DNA of 64,000 nucleotides from Alisma plantago-aquatica (GCA_963693085.1 OY856409.1:297976558-298040557), one strand, 5' to 3'. Positions 43,718 to 56,740 are shown, counted from the stretch's first letter. Notes: a model not told the origin generated them from the letters alone. A program made the numbers and translations.

Positions 43718-46700
43718 TGTAATGACCACATTTGTGCTTAATCGGTAAACTAGGGTTTACCTGAATGATTACATGCTTGATTAGATTGAACACCGTTTAG
43801 ACTTGATTAATGATAGTAGATCAATTGTGATGTTTCAAACCTAAGAAGAAACTCTAACTATGATTTTATTTTGAAGAATTAGGGTTTGAGAAATGTAAAC
43901 CCTAATCGGCAAAAAGTAGGGTTTTGATAGTACATGAATATGGAATTTGATCATGATAGCAGTGTGGTAAATGATTTTTCATATTTTATAAATTTTTTTA
44001 TTTAATTGAATTTTTGATATGATATGGATAACTCAATCATTCATATTAGAGAAAAATTTCATAATATTTTAGTGTTCTTTGAATGTGGTTCTCAGTCAAG
44101 CTATACTTCGACCAAAATGCTGACATAGTGCTTTTTAGTGGTGTATTGTTTTATTTTTATTTATTTATTGGTAACTCCAAATGATCTGAAATTTTAAATA
44201 GAGATATGAAACTCAATCATAAATAACATGTAAAATTTTCATAATTTTTGATGCATTTAGAACTTATCAGTAGATGAATTACAGTAATATTTTTATGACA
44301 GAAAATTCAGCTGAAATAAGAGAAAGTATAGTGAGGGGTCAATGTGCAATTGACCCAAGCAGCTGAATTGCTCTATATGGTCAACCTAACACACAAGGAG
44401 CTCTCATAAGTCGTGATTCAATCCATATAAATGAAATCCTAGAGAGAGAGAGAGGGAGAGTCAGGGTTTGAGAGGAGAAAGTGATGGAGATGCTGACCTA
44501 CGGTTTTGCGGTATGAGGAATGATGAAATCATGTAAGTTTAGCTTCTTTGGATATAATTTCATGGTGAAGCTTCTCTTAGATGTCAAAATTCCATCCCTC
44601 CCCTGATTGGATTCGAAATCATATCAAATCAAGTCCTTTTCTCACTCTTTCTCTCCTAATATTCAATTCTAGGGTTTCCGAGTTGAAAGGAAGAGGAAAG
44701 TGGCAATTGCTAGGGTTTTGATATGGATTCGAGATTTTCAGATATGGGATATGTTTTTAAGCTATTTTACATCTTAGGGTGGGTGGGTAAAAGAATTTTT
44801 TAGTCAATTATACTCAATTAGATTGTTTTAATTTATATTCTTGATTTCTCCCTAGATGACAATAAATGAAAAGATCTGCTCTTGAATTCAGTTTATAGAA
44901 TACTTCAATTCATGTTCCAACTATGATTTGAAAACATTAATATGATGACATGGATATAGATATCCATGTATCTTGAATACTATAGAATTAAGAAGTTTAT
45001 TGAGAATCTTATGAAGATCTGAATTTTCAAGTTATTCGGGTGCTTGAACAACATTATAGCTGAAATTCAGATTTATGCTTATATGATCTTACTTATGTTC
45101 CTAGTGCATATAATTCTACATGTTTGATCTCTTGATTTGATATATGGACAAATAGAGTTTCTGATTTTCACAATACATATCCTGTGAATAGAAATTAATC
45201 AAGGATGGAAACCCAATCTAGTATGCTTTTACAAGTATACATATCTAATTTAGTAGTAAATGGCTGATTGAAATGATTCATGTGATATTGTGGGATTTTA
45301 TCTGAATATTATCTTATATGCATACATGCTTTATTTATGAGATTCGGATTTTCTAACTCAAATACTTGTCATGAACTGCATATGTTGTTATGCTATTGCA
45401 AGTGGAGAGATATGACATGCCCTAGATAGGTATGTTATCGATGCCATGCATAAATGTGAGAAATGTTGAATGTGAATATTTATATTAGTAGACATGATAT
45501 ATGTTTGAATACATGAGAAGTGCTATACGTGCATGAGTAAGGAGAAACCCTAAGAAAGGGGTAAACAATATGTTAAGCATTTAGTTCAATATCATCAGTG
45601 TATTAAGAAGCTCAATTGCATGATTCCAGTGTATAAGTGCTAAGTGGACATGTATTCTATTTAATTAAGTATTTCAGTCTGCTTGCATGTATAGTATGTT
45701 GATTTCTCAGTATATTACAGTGTTTTGAATATACTACACTGCCAAGTTAAGGATGAGATACATGTCATACTTATAAACTTCAGATAAATAGACGTGGTAC
45801 CATAGAGATACTAGAGTCAAGTATAAGTAAGGAAGAGATACAATATAGTAAGAGCTTTCCAAAAATAATAAAATAATAGACTTAGGGTCCCTAAACATTA
45901 TAGATTCCCTATGAGAGGTCTGCTCCGTAGGGATGAAATGACCTAACCCTGGCAGTGTCCAATATACGGGGGTCGGAACATACTAACAGGTGGTACGGGG
46001 GATGAAGCCCTAGTGGAAGTCTCCTTAAAATACAGAATGTAGTGCCCAACATCAACCATAGATCCTGGTGGCTCTAGAGTACAATAAAGCCAATAGCTGG
46101 CTTGACTCTTTGCCTGTGTGCTCAGGTTAGAGTAGGAGTTCAGTTTTTACGACATAATAGGTGTGCCGAGGCTAGAGAGCCATTTTCCTGTTGTAGACCA
46201 GCAATGTAGTCAGGCTTAGCATTCCTGGGTGTGTCATCTAAGTCTTGTACGATGAGATCACAGTTCACTACGAGTCTTCATATGCAGATTACACTACATA
46301 TGATCAGGGCATAAGCTAAAATATGATAAAATAAGTTTAAAGAGTTTCTTATAAGTAAGAAAAGTTAAGAAAGATTTGATTTCAGTTTCACAGTAGTTAT
46401 TCTTTAAATGTAATATTGATTATAGTGAGGATTATATTTCCATACTTGTATATTTCTAATGATGTAGGCTTCAATGTTATTAGTAAGATTTTGAATATCT
46501 AGTCTTTTAATTTGAAATTACTATCTTGTTTTATTTCAATTATCCAAGAATGATAAATGTCTGATTCAGTACTTTAGACTGCATTATTGTTTACTCATTC
46601 ACTGAGCGAGTAGGCTCACCCCTCTACTCAAAATTTTTAGGGAAATCGTGGGGATTGAGGATATCATTGCATCAGAGTAGATCTGCCACAAGAGTTAAGT

Positions 46701-47066
46701 CTGAGTATAGTTAATTTCAGTCGGTCCTTGTCACTCTAGGTCCTTGTATAAAAATAAGAGAGAGTTGTAAATGATGATGTATACCATTATTCGTCTTTTA
46801 GCAATATATGCGAATTAACAAGTCTTATGTGCTTAAAAATATGAGAAACATAATGAATGCTCATACATGTATTTTTTACTCTTGAAATCAGATTAGAGAA
46901 ATCAATGTTTAGATTCCCTTGTAAATTTAGTTTGTGTGGTTCAATGCGAGAAAACAGAGATTTTGAAAAAGAAGAAAAGGTTAAGGGTGATCTTTGTATT
47001 ACATTAAATCCTCAATTTATGCTCTAATCTCATGATTTATGGTAATTGTGAGATCGAGGTGTAACA
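43718..47066 (+). mobile_element. Solo LTR (3349 bp) inserted in LINE ORF2
   Basis: The block starts TGTAATGACC and ends GGTGTAACA. Its removal joins VWHERN to NKKHGA in frame, which restores the usual plant LINE C-terminus. Flanks are GCAAT on the left and ACAAT on the right, a 5-bp target duplication with one change. There is a TATA-like TATAAAT at 44426-44432 followed by a (GA)n run at 44443-44460, as in an LTR promoter. No coding region or primer-binding site follows. It belongs to a Gypsy-size LTR class. A second LTR of this sequence is not in the window. Confidence 0.8.
44426..44432 (+). promoter_or_regulatory. TATA-like box in the solo LTR
   Basis: TATAAAT lies about 700 bp into the LTR and about 15 bp before a GA-rich run, the usual place for an LTR promoter. 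Weak evidence by itself. Confidence 0.35.
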
Positions 47067-47370
47067 ACAATAATAAAAAACATGGAGCTCAAGGATTGGA
47101 CTCAATGATGCCATTCAAAAAAATTGAAAAAGAGATGAAATTGCTATATAACATCCATAAGAATAAACTAGCGAACCTATCTCATATTGTATGTAGAAAT
47201 TGGGACTTGACTTAATCCCATTTAAATTTTACTAGCTAGTTTGTTCCTTTCTCTTATGTATTTGGATATTTGTACTGAGATTTGTACATTAGTTATAAGT
47301 TGGTTGTAGCTTGTAACTTTGCCCCTCTTAGTAGGGTTGGGAATATATTTACCCAAAATTTCCAAAAAAA
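47067..47370 (+). pseudogene. LINE ORF2 C-terminus, 3' UTR and poly(A)
   Basis: After the solo LTR the ORF2 frame resumes with NKKHGAQGLDSMMPFKKIEK and ends at a TAA at 47213 after CRNWDLT. About 150 bp of 3' untranslated sequence follow, ending in a run of nine As that touches the right copy of the target duplication. Poly(A) plus duplication is the hallmark of target-primed reverse transcription. Confidence 0.9.
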
Positions 47371-47380
47371 AAGGGAGGCG
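47371..47380 (+). other. Target-site duplication of the LINE, right (AAGGGAGGCG)
   Basis: Matches 35869-35878 and 39373-39382. The LARD-like LTR resumes immediately after it with CCCCTCCTACC, as in the uninterrupted 3' LTR at 53149. Confidence 0.88.
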
Positions 47381-49902
47381 CCCCTCCTACCTTGCCAAGT
47401 CATCAAGCTGTGTGCTTGGGTGTGCTCCAGCTAATCATGACCCTTGGATCACCTCCCTTAGATCCATCCCTATGATCCAATGGCCATCGTGTCTTCCCCT
47501 ACCTCCATACACACTACAAGTGCAATGTGCTCCGGCCGCCACCTACCATGGATGAGCTCCACCAATACCACCACCTGAGCCTCCATTCCACCATCTAACC
47601 CTAGTTTCAACTACAAAACTCCTTCCTCGACTCATTCCCACCTTTTTTCTTTGCTTTTCATGCTTCCTAGACCTTGTTCCATCTTATTTCTCCCACCTTT
47701 CACTTGCGGCACTACCGCCACCCTCATTTTGGGTGTGTCCTCTCCGATACTCTGTGGCGAGTAGAATGTGGGGATTTAGCTCCATTGGGCCCTTGCAATC
47801 TAGGGTGGACACTCAGAGTGAACCCACACACTCTACCTCCCCAACCTAGCCTTTCTGGTGAGTAGCGAGCAGCTACAGGCTCCTGGTCATGCCTCACATG
47901 GTTCTTCTTGATGCAATAGTGGACGGATACCATCTGTGGTTACTACACTCCCGCAACCGCTCGTGAGCAATCCCTCCATCTCTTGGCCACAATGAGCAGT
48001 GGCTAGGCAGCCAGCTGGACCGGTCATGAGGCCCAATAGCATAGGGTCACATCGCGAGCTAGACTAGATGGGACCCAAAAGGGAATAACAAGGGGTGATT
48101 ATGCAGGGGGCGCACCCGAGATCCTCAGATCTTCAATCAACGGCCCACGCTGGTCAATAAATCAAGGTGATATTGGGTTTTCCATATAGTTTTCATCTAA
48201 ATCTTTAAAAATCAATATCTCTCAATTCCTTTGGCCATTCTTGATGTATAATATATGGTTTTTTATTAGAAAAATGTAATCTTTCTATTAAAATTACTTC
48301 TAGAATGTAGTTTTGCTTGTTACTCTACTGTTATCCTAAAATACATGTTTTCTATGTCTTTTGAAGGTGTTATTGCTATTTTATGCTCAAGCTTTCTCCT
48401 TTATGTCCTAAAACTTGATTATTAGCCTTATATCGGTAACATTTGATGCATGTTAAACTAAGATTCAAACTTGTCCATGCTAGCATCCTAATTTGATTTG
48501 ATTATGTGCTTTGAACCTTGAATCATGCCTGTTAAGGATGCATTGATGTTGAATCTCAAACCTAACTCACATGTGGGTCTTCTATATCCAAAATGATTAT
48601 GTGAACTCCTAAATCAGTAACTTATCATGCTTTGTGCACCAAAATGCCTTGTGAATCATGTATGTAGCATAAGGTGATCAAATGCATAAATCTAGAGTTG
48701 AAATATGACCTAGTATGTATGTTGATAAATGAAGCTCTAGTCTCTTGAAAATCTTGTCGTAATGATCACCCTTGCTATATAATGATCTCAAATCAATAAC
48801 TTGGTGATGTATATGATAGTTAACACAAGTTGATCCCATCTATGCTCAAATAGTGACAATCTTGTATGAATATGACTCAAAATGACTAGTATGCTAATGT
48901 TGATACTTAGGTTGCTTAATCTTGCCTGAACGCCATGTTTTCTCTTCTAAGATCATGACCCTTATCTTGACCCTTAATCTTATTTGAGGTGTTTCACCTT
49001 AAACTCTAGATGAATCCATGATGTATGATGTAACTTGATAATGCCTATGCATGACCTAGTTGAAATATTGAAACCAACAATGAAAGATATGATACCTAAA
49101 CTTAGGTGACACATCCAATCACCATGTTTATGATTAATGAGACCTAATCTTGTTGATATTAATCCAATTGTACACACTTTCAATCTCAGGATCTCTTGGT
49201 TGAGTCAATTGCCAAGATCTAGACAAGCTTGCTATATATGGTCTTCTAAATCAATGGTTAATCTTGTACTCTACTCTCAAGGTACATTTTCCTCTTGACC
49301 CTACTATGATATTGGCTTCTTTTACGTATGCTCATATGAATGCTTGGCTACTTGTTTACTTGGTTGAGCTATTGTTCTTATGATTATTACTTGCATGTTT
49401 GAGTATTCTACGTTGGCATACCTTGAATATAATATACATGAATCCATTATGCAACCTAATGTTGACATAATGGATAAAGGAATCTAAAACATGCTTTGAA
49501 TAAACTGATATGACTAAGTGTTTTTGTTTTGTTTATTCTTCTTGACTATGATCATGTTTCCTAGCCAAGCAAGTTTTGTATTACTCTTAAACTGTATACA
49601 TGCCTTTTCATAGCGTACTTAATGCTTTAGCATTAATATGTTTTGTTTATCGAATTGTTAGTTGCCAAATGAAGATCTTCTACACTCAAGGCTCTACTAT
49701 ATGAAATGAAACACTAATGGGATTCTATAAGTATAAATAGTTACATGCTTCTCTACCTCTTTTAGTATCTTGTTACATCTTATTGTTATTAATTTTACAT
49801 ATATATTGGTTGTGTGAAATATTTATACGATTCTAGGGATGGATGCTTAAGTCCACTCACCTTTGTCTATATAGCCATTAGGAGTGTGGATTTAGGGTAA
49901 CA
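47381..49902 (+). mobile_element. LARD-like element 5' LTR, remainder
   Basis: It is collinear with 53149-55672 of the 3' LTR, with roughly 90% identity by eye (for example 'cttgatgtataatatatgg', 'caaatagtgacaatcttgtatga', 'gatctagacaagcttgctatatatggtcttctaaatcaatgg'). Adding the 430 bp at 35449 gives about 2952 bp, against 2956 bp for the 3' LTR. It ends GGGTAACA. The ORF-like stretches at 47319-47933 occur in LTR sequence and also lie in the other LTR, out of register, so they are not genes. Confidence 0.88.
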
Positions 49903-49920
49903 AATGGATCTATGGAAAAC

Positions 49921-49932
49921 GGTATCAGAGCC
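49921..49932 (+). other. Primer-binding site (tRNA-Met type), LARD-like element
   Basis: GGTATCAGAGCC follows the 5' LTR. It matches the tRNA-Met primer-binding site except that the leading T is C, and it lies 18 bp after the LTR end, more than usual. Confidence 0.6.
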
Positions 49933-51431
49933 AAACACATATGCCTCTATATATGTTTAAGGCATAAAAGATCTTAAGAACCCAGGGAGGACTAAAATTC
50001 CTTTCCTCAAAGTTTAGAGAGTCTTTGAGCATATCATCTATTCTTTAAGGACTAACTAAGCCACCCAAGTATATGATGAATAGTTAGTCCTCTCACGTCC
50101 TCATGTGATTCTTCTCTCATGACTATTGATCACATGATTTCTTGATTATGGGTAACTTATGTATGGGAAAACTGAAATTGATTTGAGCTCATGAAAGTTG
50201 ATCTAGATGATAATGCCATGATCTAATCTTGAATGAAAGACCCTATTTGATAAATGAAAGTACTCATGAAATAAATGTACACATGTGTAAAGTTCACACA
50301 AACTCAATGTTACCAATTGGATATAAGTGTTGTGTTCTATGTTTGAAGTAAATCCTTGATGTTGGAGATATAAGATGGAACTTATGTTCTATACCCCATG
50401 TTTGATAGAGTCCCTATTGATTAGACCTATGTTGTCTCTATTTTGATAAAACCTCAAACATATCTAAGAAAAACTCGTTCTATTGATATGTATCACGTCA
50501 CATACTCTGATATGACTATACATGAGGCATTTCCCTATTAACCTCCATGCCACTTATGCAAGCTCAATTTTGAATAAACATGATGGACATGAATATCACT
50601 CTAGCCCTATTATGCTCAAACTCTTGAATTCTCAATTTTGCTTCTTAGTTTCCAAAATATGCCCTTACCTTGATCGTGAAAGGAAGGGAATGAAAGTATG
50701 ACTTTGATCTTGCAAAATCTTGAAGTGTGGTTGCTCATTATGATCTTAACATTTTACTCCTGACCATATGATGTAAGATTTGATAGTTTATGACCTCCCT
50801 ATTTGGATGTGGTTGATAATTCATGACAATTGTAGATTAGTGTGACAAGTTAGGATGGTAGTTGACTTGTGACTCTCCTAACCTAGGTCACACCCCCTTT
50901 ATGACTACCTCTAAAATTGTCATCTTGTTGATCATTTAGAGCTTGGATAGGAGACCCCTTCCACACTACTTTGATTTCTTAACCTAAGTCACTAATGGGT
51001 TATGCCTATGATGATGTTGATACCTGATCTCCAAATCTCAATTTAAGGACAATCTTGGAATATGATGATGTTGACTATAGCTAGTGGTCAAGTTCCTTGG
51101 AAGACCTAGGCCGAGATCATTCATCAACCATGAATACCATGAAAATAAACTTGATATCAATGACATGAGATGTAATAATGCTCGTAATGTTGATCGATTA
51201 TTGCTCGATTATTGTGTATGGATGAATGATCACCCTTAGAAAGGTGACTTAATTTATCAATTTAAGAATTGAGATAACCTTGAATATCACTAAATGTTTG
51301 AAGGGTTAAGTATATAGAGCATGAAAGAATATATATATTGAGTATAATTATTTAAAAGCCAACTACGCTATCTATGAGGGTCGTAAGGAAAAGGCATTGA
51401 AGAAATGACTGACAGTAGGTGACCATGTCAT

Positions 51432-51818
51432 AGAGGGAAGGTCACTAAGAGGCCAAGCCCAGGAGGGAAGGCTAACATGAAGACCAAGCTTAGGAGGGAA
51501 GGTCACCAAGCGACCAAGCCCAGGAGGAAAGGTCACCAAGAGGCCTAGCCTAGGAGGGAAGGCCAACATGAAGACCAAGTCCAAGAGGGAAGGTCACCAA
51601 GAGACCAAGCCCAGGAGGGAAGGTCACCAAGAGGCCAAGCCTAGGAGGGAAGGCTAACATGAAGACCAGTCCCAAAAGGGAAGGTCACCAAGAGGCCAAG
51701 CCCTGAAGGGAAGGCTAACATGAAGCCCAAGCCCAAGAGGGAAGGTCACCAAGAGGTCAAGCCCAGGAAGGAAGGCCAACGTGAAGAGAAAGCCCATAAG
51801 GGAAGGTCTCCATGAGCC
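51432..51818 (+). repeat. 30-bp tandem repeat array with two alternating unit types
   Basis: About 13 units of 30 bp. Type A runs through GGTCACCAAGAGGCCAAGCC; type B through GGCTAACATGAAGACCAAG; both end in a variant of AGGAGGGAA. The order read from left is A B A A B A A B A B A B and a partial unit. Units differ at 2-6 positions. Thirty bases is ten codons, but no coding context is visible. Confidence 0.88.
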
Positions 51819-52702
51819 TAATATTGGGACATAAAGTAAATAAGGTGCACCCTAAGAGATGGAGAAAAATCTGGTTAAATAATTACATAGAAAATAATGC
51901 ACTCAAATGTTGTTGGAGAAACCTCAAGAAAAATTGGAATGGAATCTAAAAAAAACCTAGGAATGGTAGAGCTCTAAGTCACACATAAGGTATAAAATAA
52001 GAATCTAAACCATAGCTTCAAAATGTTTAGAATGTGACTTTGATGTCCAAACTTGACTCTTGATACTGAATAATGAAATCTTGAGTCTTGATCATTAATC
52101 TTTATACTAACTAGACTCCTATGATCACCCTATTTGGATCTTGAGATCACCCTCGGCATATGACTAATGACTTTTCTGTTCCCAAATATCATTTTTTTGA
52201 AAATTTGACTATGTTGATTTTCTTGATTTATGACATAAGGGTGAGCTCTATGTGGACTAGGATGAAACCTTCCATTGATTTTGAGCAAGAAATTACGATG
52301 TTGAAGAATGATGTTTGTTAGGAATTGTGGAAATATGAATTCTCAATCATGGATGTATAACCCCACCTAGGCCAGCATAGAAGCTAGAACCCTAAATGTT
52401 GGGAAAGGAAGTCATGCCTTACTCTTGAACTCTATCCAATTGACTTGAATTGTGATCTCTCCAAATTTGGTGATATATAGGATAATCTCTCCAAATTTGT
52501 CACTCATGTGATAGTAATTCCAAATTTGATGATCTATGTGACTATATGTTGACCATGATGCTTAACTTATTGATTTCAGAATGGGATGGATATCGTTAGT
52601 GGAGATGATACCTTATGAGAATGACACAAAGATCTTAACGTTGAATGGGAAAACTCAATCTCGATTGATGACTCGATCTAATTTTGGGGAAAAAGTTTCT
52701 TA

Positions 52703-52716
52703 TAAGGTGGGGAGGA
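52703..52716 (+). other. Polypurine tract of the LARD-like element
   Basis: AAGGTGGGGAGGA lies directly before the LTR start TGTGATAACA. Confidence 0.85.
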
Positions 52717-55672
52717 TGTGATAACAAGGATTTTCTCTCTCTTTCATTCAATTCCTTATTATACTGAACAACCTCCCTTACCCATACCTTGATGACCTTA
52801 ATGTGACATTATGCTCAATGGATAGATTGACTTTGATTAAATATCACTTTGTACTTATGTGTAACTCTAATTTGAGTTTTGAACTAAGTGTCATGCTTAT
52901 TATGTATCATCCTATTGCAATACAAATTGAATCCTTTTAATAAAATCTTCTTGCATTGATATGTTTTTCATGTTTTAGAGAATTCAATTATCTTTCCAAA
53001 GACGCAAAAATTGCCTCATTTAAACCATCATAGCCCAAGATATGACCTTTGGAAGTTGCAATTTTGATCTTTGTTTAACACATATTTTATCTTACTTTTT
53101 CACCGTAATTGGGCCCAAATTGGATGCACAACCCAATTAAGGGAGGTGCCCCTCCTAGTTTGCCAAGTCATCAAGTCGTGTGCTTGGGTGTTCTCCAGCT
53201 AATCATGACCGTTGGATTGTCTCCCTCAAATCCATCCCTATGGTCCAATGGCCAGCGTGTCTTCCCCTACCTTCGTACACGCCTCCAACACAATGGGTGT
53301 TGGCCACCACCTACAATGGATGCGCTACACCAATACTACCACCTGAGCCTCCATTCCACCATCTAACCCTAGTTTCAACTATAAAACTCCTTCCTCGACT
53401 CATTCCCACCATATTTCTTTTCTTTTTGTGCTTCCTAGCCCTTGTTACATCTTCCCTCTCCCACCTTTCTCTTGTGGTGCCGCCACAACCCCTATTTTTT
53501 GCATTTCCTCTTTGATCCTATGTGGTGAGTAGAATGTCAGGATTTAGCTCTGGTGGGCCCTTACGAGCTAGGGAGGCCACTCAGAGAGACCCTGCACACC
53601 CTCTACCTTCTCAGTCTAGCTTTTTCAGAGAGCAGAAAGTAGCTACAGGCTCATGGTCATGCCTCGCGTGGTGTTTCTCGAGGCAGTTGTGGGCGGCTAC
53701 CATTTGTGGTTGCCACACTCCCACAACCGCTTGTTGGTGATCCATCCATCTCCTGGCCATGGTGAGTAGTGGCTAGTCAGCCAGATGAACCGGTCACGAG
53801 GCCCAGTAGCATAGGGCCATGTTTCAGGCCGAACCATATGGGACCCAAAAGGGAATCACAAGGGGCACTTGTGCAGGTGGCGCACATGAGATCCTCAGAT
53901 CTTCAATCAACAATCCATGCTGGTCAATAAATCAAGGCGATATTGTGTTTTCCATATAGTTTTCATCTAAATATTTAAAAATCAATACCTCTCAATTCCT
54001 TTGGCAATTCTTGATGTATAATATATGGCTTTTGATCAAAAAAATGTGATCTCTCCATTAAAAATACTTCCAAACCCTAGTTTTGCTCTTTACTCCACCG
54101 ATATCCCGAAATACATGTTTTTTTATGTCTTTTGGAGCTGTTAATGCTATTTTATGCTCAAGCTTTCTCCTTTATGTCCTAAAACTTGATGATTAGCCTC
54201 ATATCAGTAAAGTTTGATGCATGTTGAACTAAGAGTCAAAATTATCCATGCTAGACTCCTAATTTGATTTGATTATGTGCTTTGAACCTTGAAACATGCA
54301 TGTCAAGGATGTATTGATGTTGAATCCCAAACCTAACTCACGTGTGGGTCCTCTATGTATAAAATGGTTATGTGAACTCCTAAATCAGTAACTTATCATG
54401 CTTAGTACACCCAAATACTTGGTGAATCATGTATGCACCCTAAGGTGATTAAATACCTAAATCCTTACATGAAATATGACCTAGTACATATGTTAATAAA
54501 TGAAGCTCTAGTATCTTGAAAATCTTGCCCTAATGATCACCCCTACTATATGATGATATCAAATCAGTAATTTGGTGATATCTATGACAATTAACTCAAG
54601 TAGATCCCATCTATGCTCAAATAGTGACAATCTTGTATGATGATGACTCAAAATGACTAGTATGCTAATGTTGATACTTATGTTGCTTAATCTTGGCCGA
54701 ACCCCATGTTTGCTCTTATAAGATCATGACCTTTATCTTGACCCTTAATATTAGTTGAGGTTTGTCACCTTAAGCTGTAGATGAATCCATAATGTATGAT
54801 GCAACTTGATAATGCCTATGCATGACCTAGTTGAGATATTGAAATCAACGATGAAAGATATGATACATAGACTTAGGTTACACATCCAATCACCATGTTT
54901 ATGATTAATGATACCTAATGTTGTCGATATTAATCCAATTGTATGCACTTGTAATATCATGATCTCTTGGTTGAGTCAATTGCCAAGATCTAGACAAGCT
55001 TGCTATATATGGTCTTCTAAATCAATGGATAATCTTGTACTCTACTCTCAAGGTATGTTTTCCTCTTGACCCTACTATGATATTGGGTTGCATGTACATA
55101 TGCTTGTATGAATGCTTGTATGCTTATTTACTTGGTTGAACTATTATTCCTATGATTATTACTTGCATATTTGAGTATTCTACGTTGACATACCTTGAAT
55201 ATAATATACAGTAATCTATTATGCAACCTATGTTGACATAATGGATAAGGGAACCTAAAACATGCTTTGTACCAAATGATATCGTTAAGTGTTCTTGCTT
55301 TGTTTCTTCTTCTTGACTATGATCATGTTTCCTAGACAAATAAGTTTTGTACTACTCTTAAACTGTTTACATGCTTTTTCATAGCAAATTTAATGTTTTA
55401 GCATTAATATGTTTTGTTTATCGAATTTTTAGTTTCCAAATGAAGATCTACTGTAACCAAGGCTCATCTCTATGAAATAAAACAATAATGGGATGCTATA
55501 AGTAGAAATAGGTACATGCTTCTCTATCTCTTTTAGTATCTTGTTACACCTTGTTGTTATTTCTTTTACATATATATTGTCTGTGTGAAATATTATACCA
55601 TTCTAGGGATGGATGCCCAAGTCCAATCGCCTTTGGCTATATTGACATTAGGAGTGTAGAATTAGGGTAACA
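52717..55672 (+). mobile_element. LARD-like element 3' LTR (2956 bp)
   Basis: It starts TGTGATAACAAGG after the polypurine tract and ends GGGTAACA. It is uninterrupted and serves as the reference that shows the 5' LTR was split by the LINE. The ~10% divergence from the 5' LTR by eye means an old insertion. Open frames at 53109-53740 are GC-rich LTR sequence without a family match. The exact right end is uncertain by about 10 bp. Confidence 0.88.
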
Positions 55673-55689
55673 AATGCATCCGTGATATC

Positions 55690-56740
55690 CTATCAAACTA
55701 GGATCCATCGTAGTGTTCAGTATGGTAATCCTTCTGGAGGACATAACTCCCAACAACTCATATAGGATAGAAATCAACAATGAGGTCCTCCGAGATTCCA
55801 GAACAACCAGTATAAGAATTAAGAAATCAAGGAAACTATAGAGGTAACTTCTAGTATAGGAACTAAAATCAATACCAAAATCCCAACTAGGCCCCACAAC
55901 AACAACAACAACAACAACAAGGAAAACATGCTACTACCCCTTCACTCGATGACAAACTATCAACTTTTGAGAAGATGTTGCAGTAAAAAAGATGATGATT
56001 ATGAATAAAAAAGCTCACTAGATGGCTATTGAATCTCAACTATCTCAACTTTTAGAAAATCTTCATCCACCTACAGGAGCATTTGCATGATAGTGAGAAG
56101 ATAACCCTAAACATCAAGAACAATTAAAGGTTGTTGCTACTTGTTCATGAACGGTCCTTACAGAAATGCCCACTAAGGCTCCTATAATCAACAAAGACAA
56201 GGCTGCCTTTGTAATCATTCAAGACTTTGAAGTACCTAGTCAGTGTCGAAAGAAGTAGCGATACCGAATGTAGAAGTGCAAGATGCTATTTCTACCAATA
56301 AAATAGCCAAAGTCATCTTAGAAGAATTGGTCACTATAGAGAAGGATGCAACCAAATAAATGATACCATTCTATAAACTTAATGCTCCATTTCAAGCTTG
56401 CTTAAGGCAGACAAGGCTTGATACTCACTTTCTGATGTTCAAGAAGTAATAAAGAAGCTTCATGTGGATATTCCCTTCCTAGATGCTCTAGCATAGATAC
56501 CAGCATGGTAAAAGTATTTGAAAATGCTCCTCACAAGGAAGTACATAGATGAGGAGTATGAGACATGTAAGCTTTTAGAACAACATCATATATAAACAAG
56601 AGTGAGATGTAAAAGAAGTAGAAAGATCTAGGCTCCTTTGGAATTTTGTGCCACATCAGTGACTCCACATGCAAGAAGGGATTGGATGAACTTAGGGCTA
56701 GCATCTCAATTATTCATTTAATAGTCTAGGATTCACAGAA
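55690..56740 (+). pseudogene. Athila-like gag C-terminal region
   Basis: Directly after the LARD-like LTR, frames encode GPPRFQNNQYKN and then a Gln/Asn-rich segment, including a (CAA)n run at 55896-55920. This is the typical C-terminal end of plant Athila gag. The following stretch (56280-56580) includes IPFYKLNAPFQACL-like and DIPFLDAL-like segments that precede protease in Athila polyproteins. Many stops. The upstream part of gag is missing, cut by the LARD-like element. Confidence 0.6.
55896..55920 (+). repeat. (CAA)n microsatellite
   Basis: Eight CAA units encoding Gln or Asn in the gag tail. Confidence 0.95.

Larger units (their letters stand above)
49903..52716 (+). mobile_element. 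Non-coding interior of the LARD-like element (2.8 kb)
   Basis: Between the two LTRs I find no gag or pol motif in any frame. Content is AT-rich sequence with a 30-bp repeat array (51432-51818). It ends in a polypurine tract. Long LTRs with a short non-coding interior and intact priming sites define LARD-type non-autonomous elements, which move using another element's proteins. An autonomous partner cannot be named from this window. Confidence 0.7.

Noticed and set aside
47319..47933. GC-rich ORFs that might be a plant gene
   Set aside because: They lie in the LARD-like LTR; the same region in the other LTR (53109-53740) has different open frames, so no protein is conserved.
51372..51584. 70-codon minus-strand frame with LGLLVTFPP-type repeats
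   Set aside because: It is the reverse translation of the 30-bp array, whose length in multiples of three keeps all frames open.
51432..51818. CRISPR-like regular repeats
   Set aside because: Units are contiguous, vary in sequence and have no spacers; the context is a plant retroelement interior.
53522..53740. 72-codon ORF near splice-like GT/AG sites
   Set aside because: It is in the 3' LTR; the homologous stretch in the 5' LTR near 47755-47970 does not preserve the frame.
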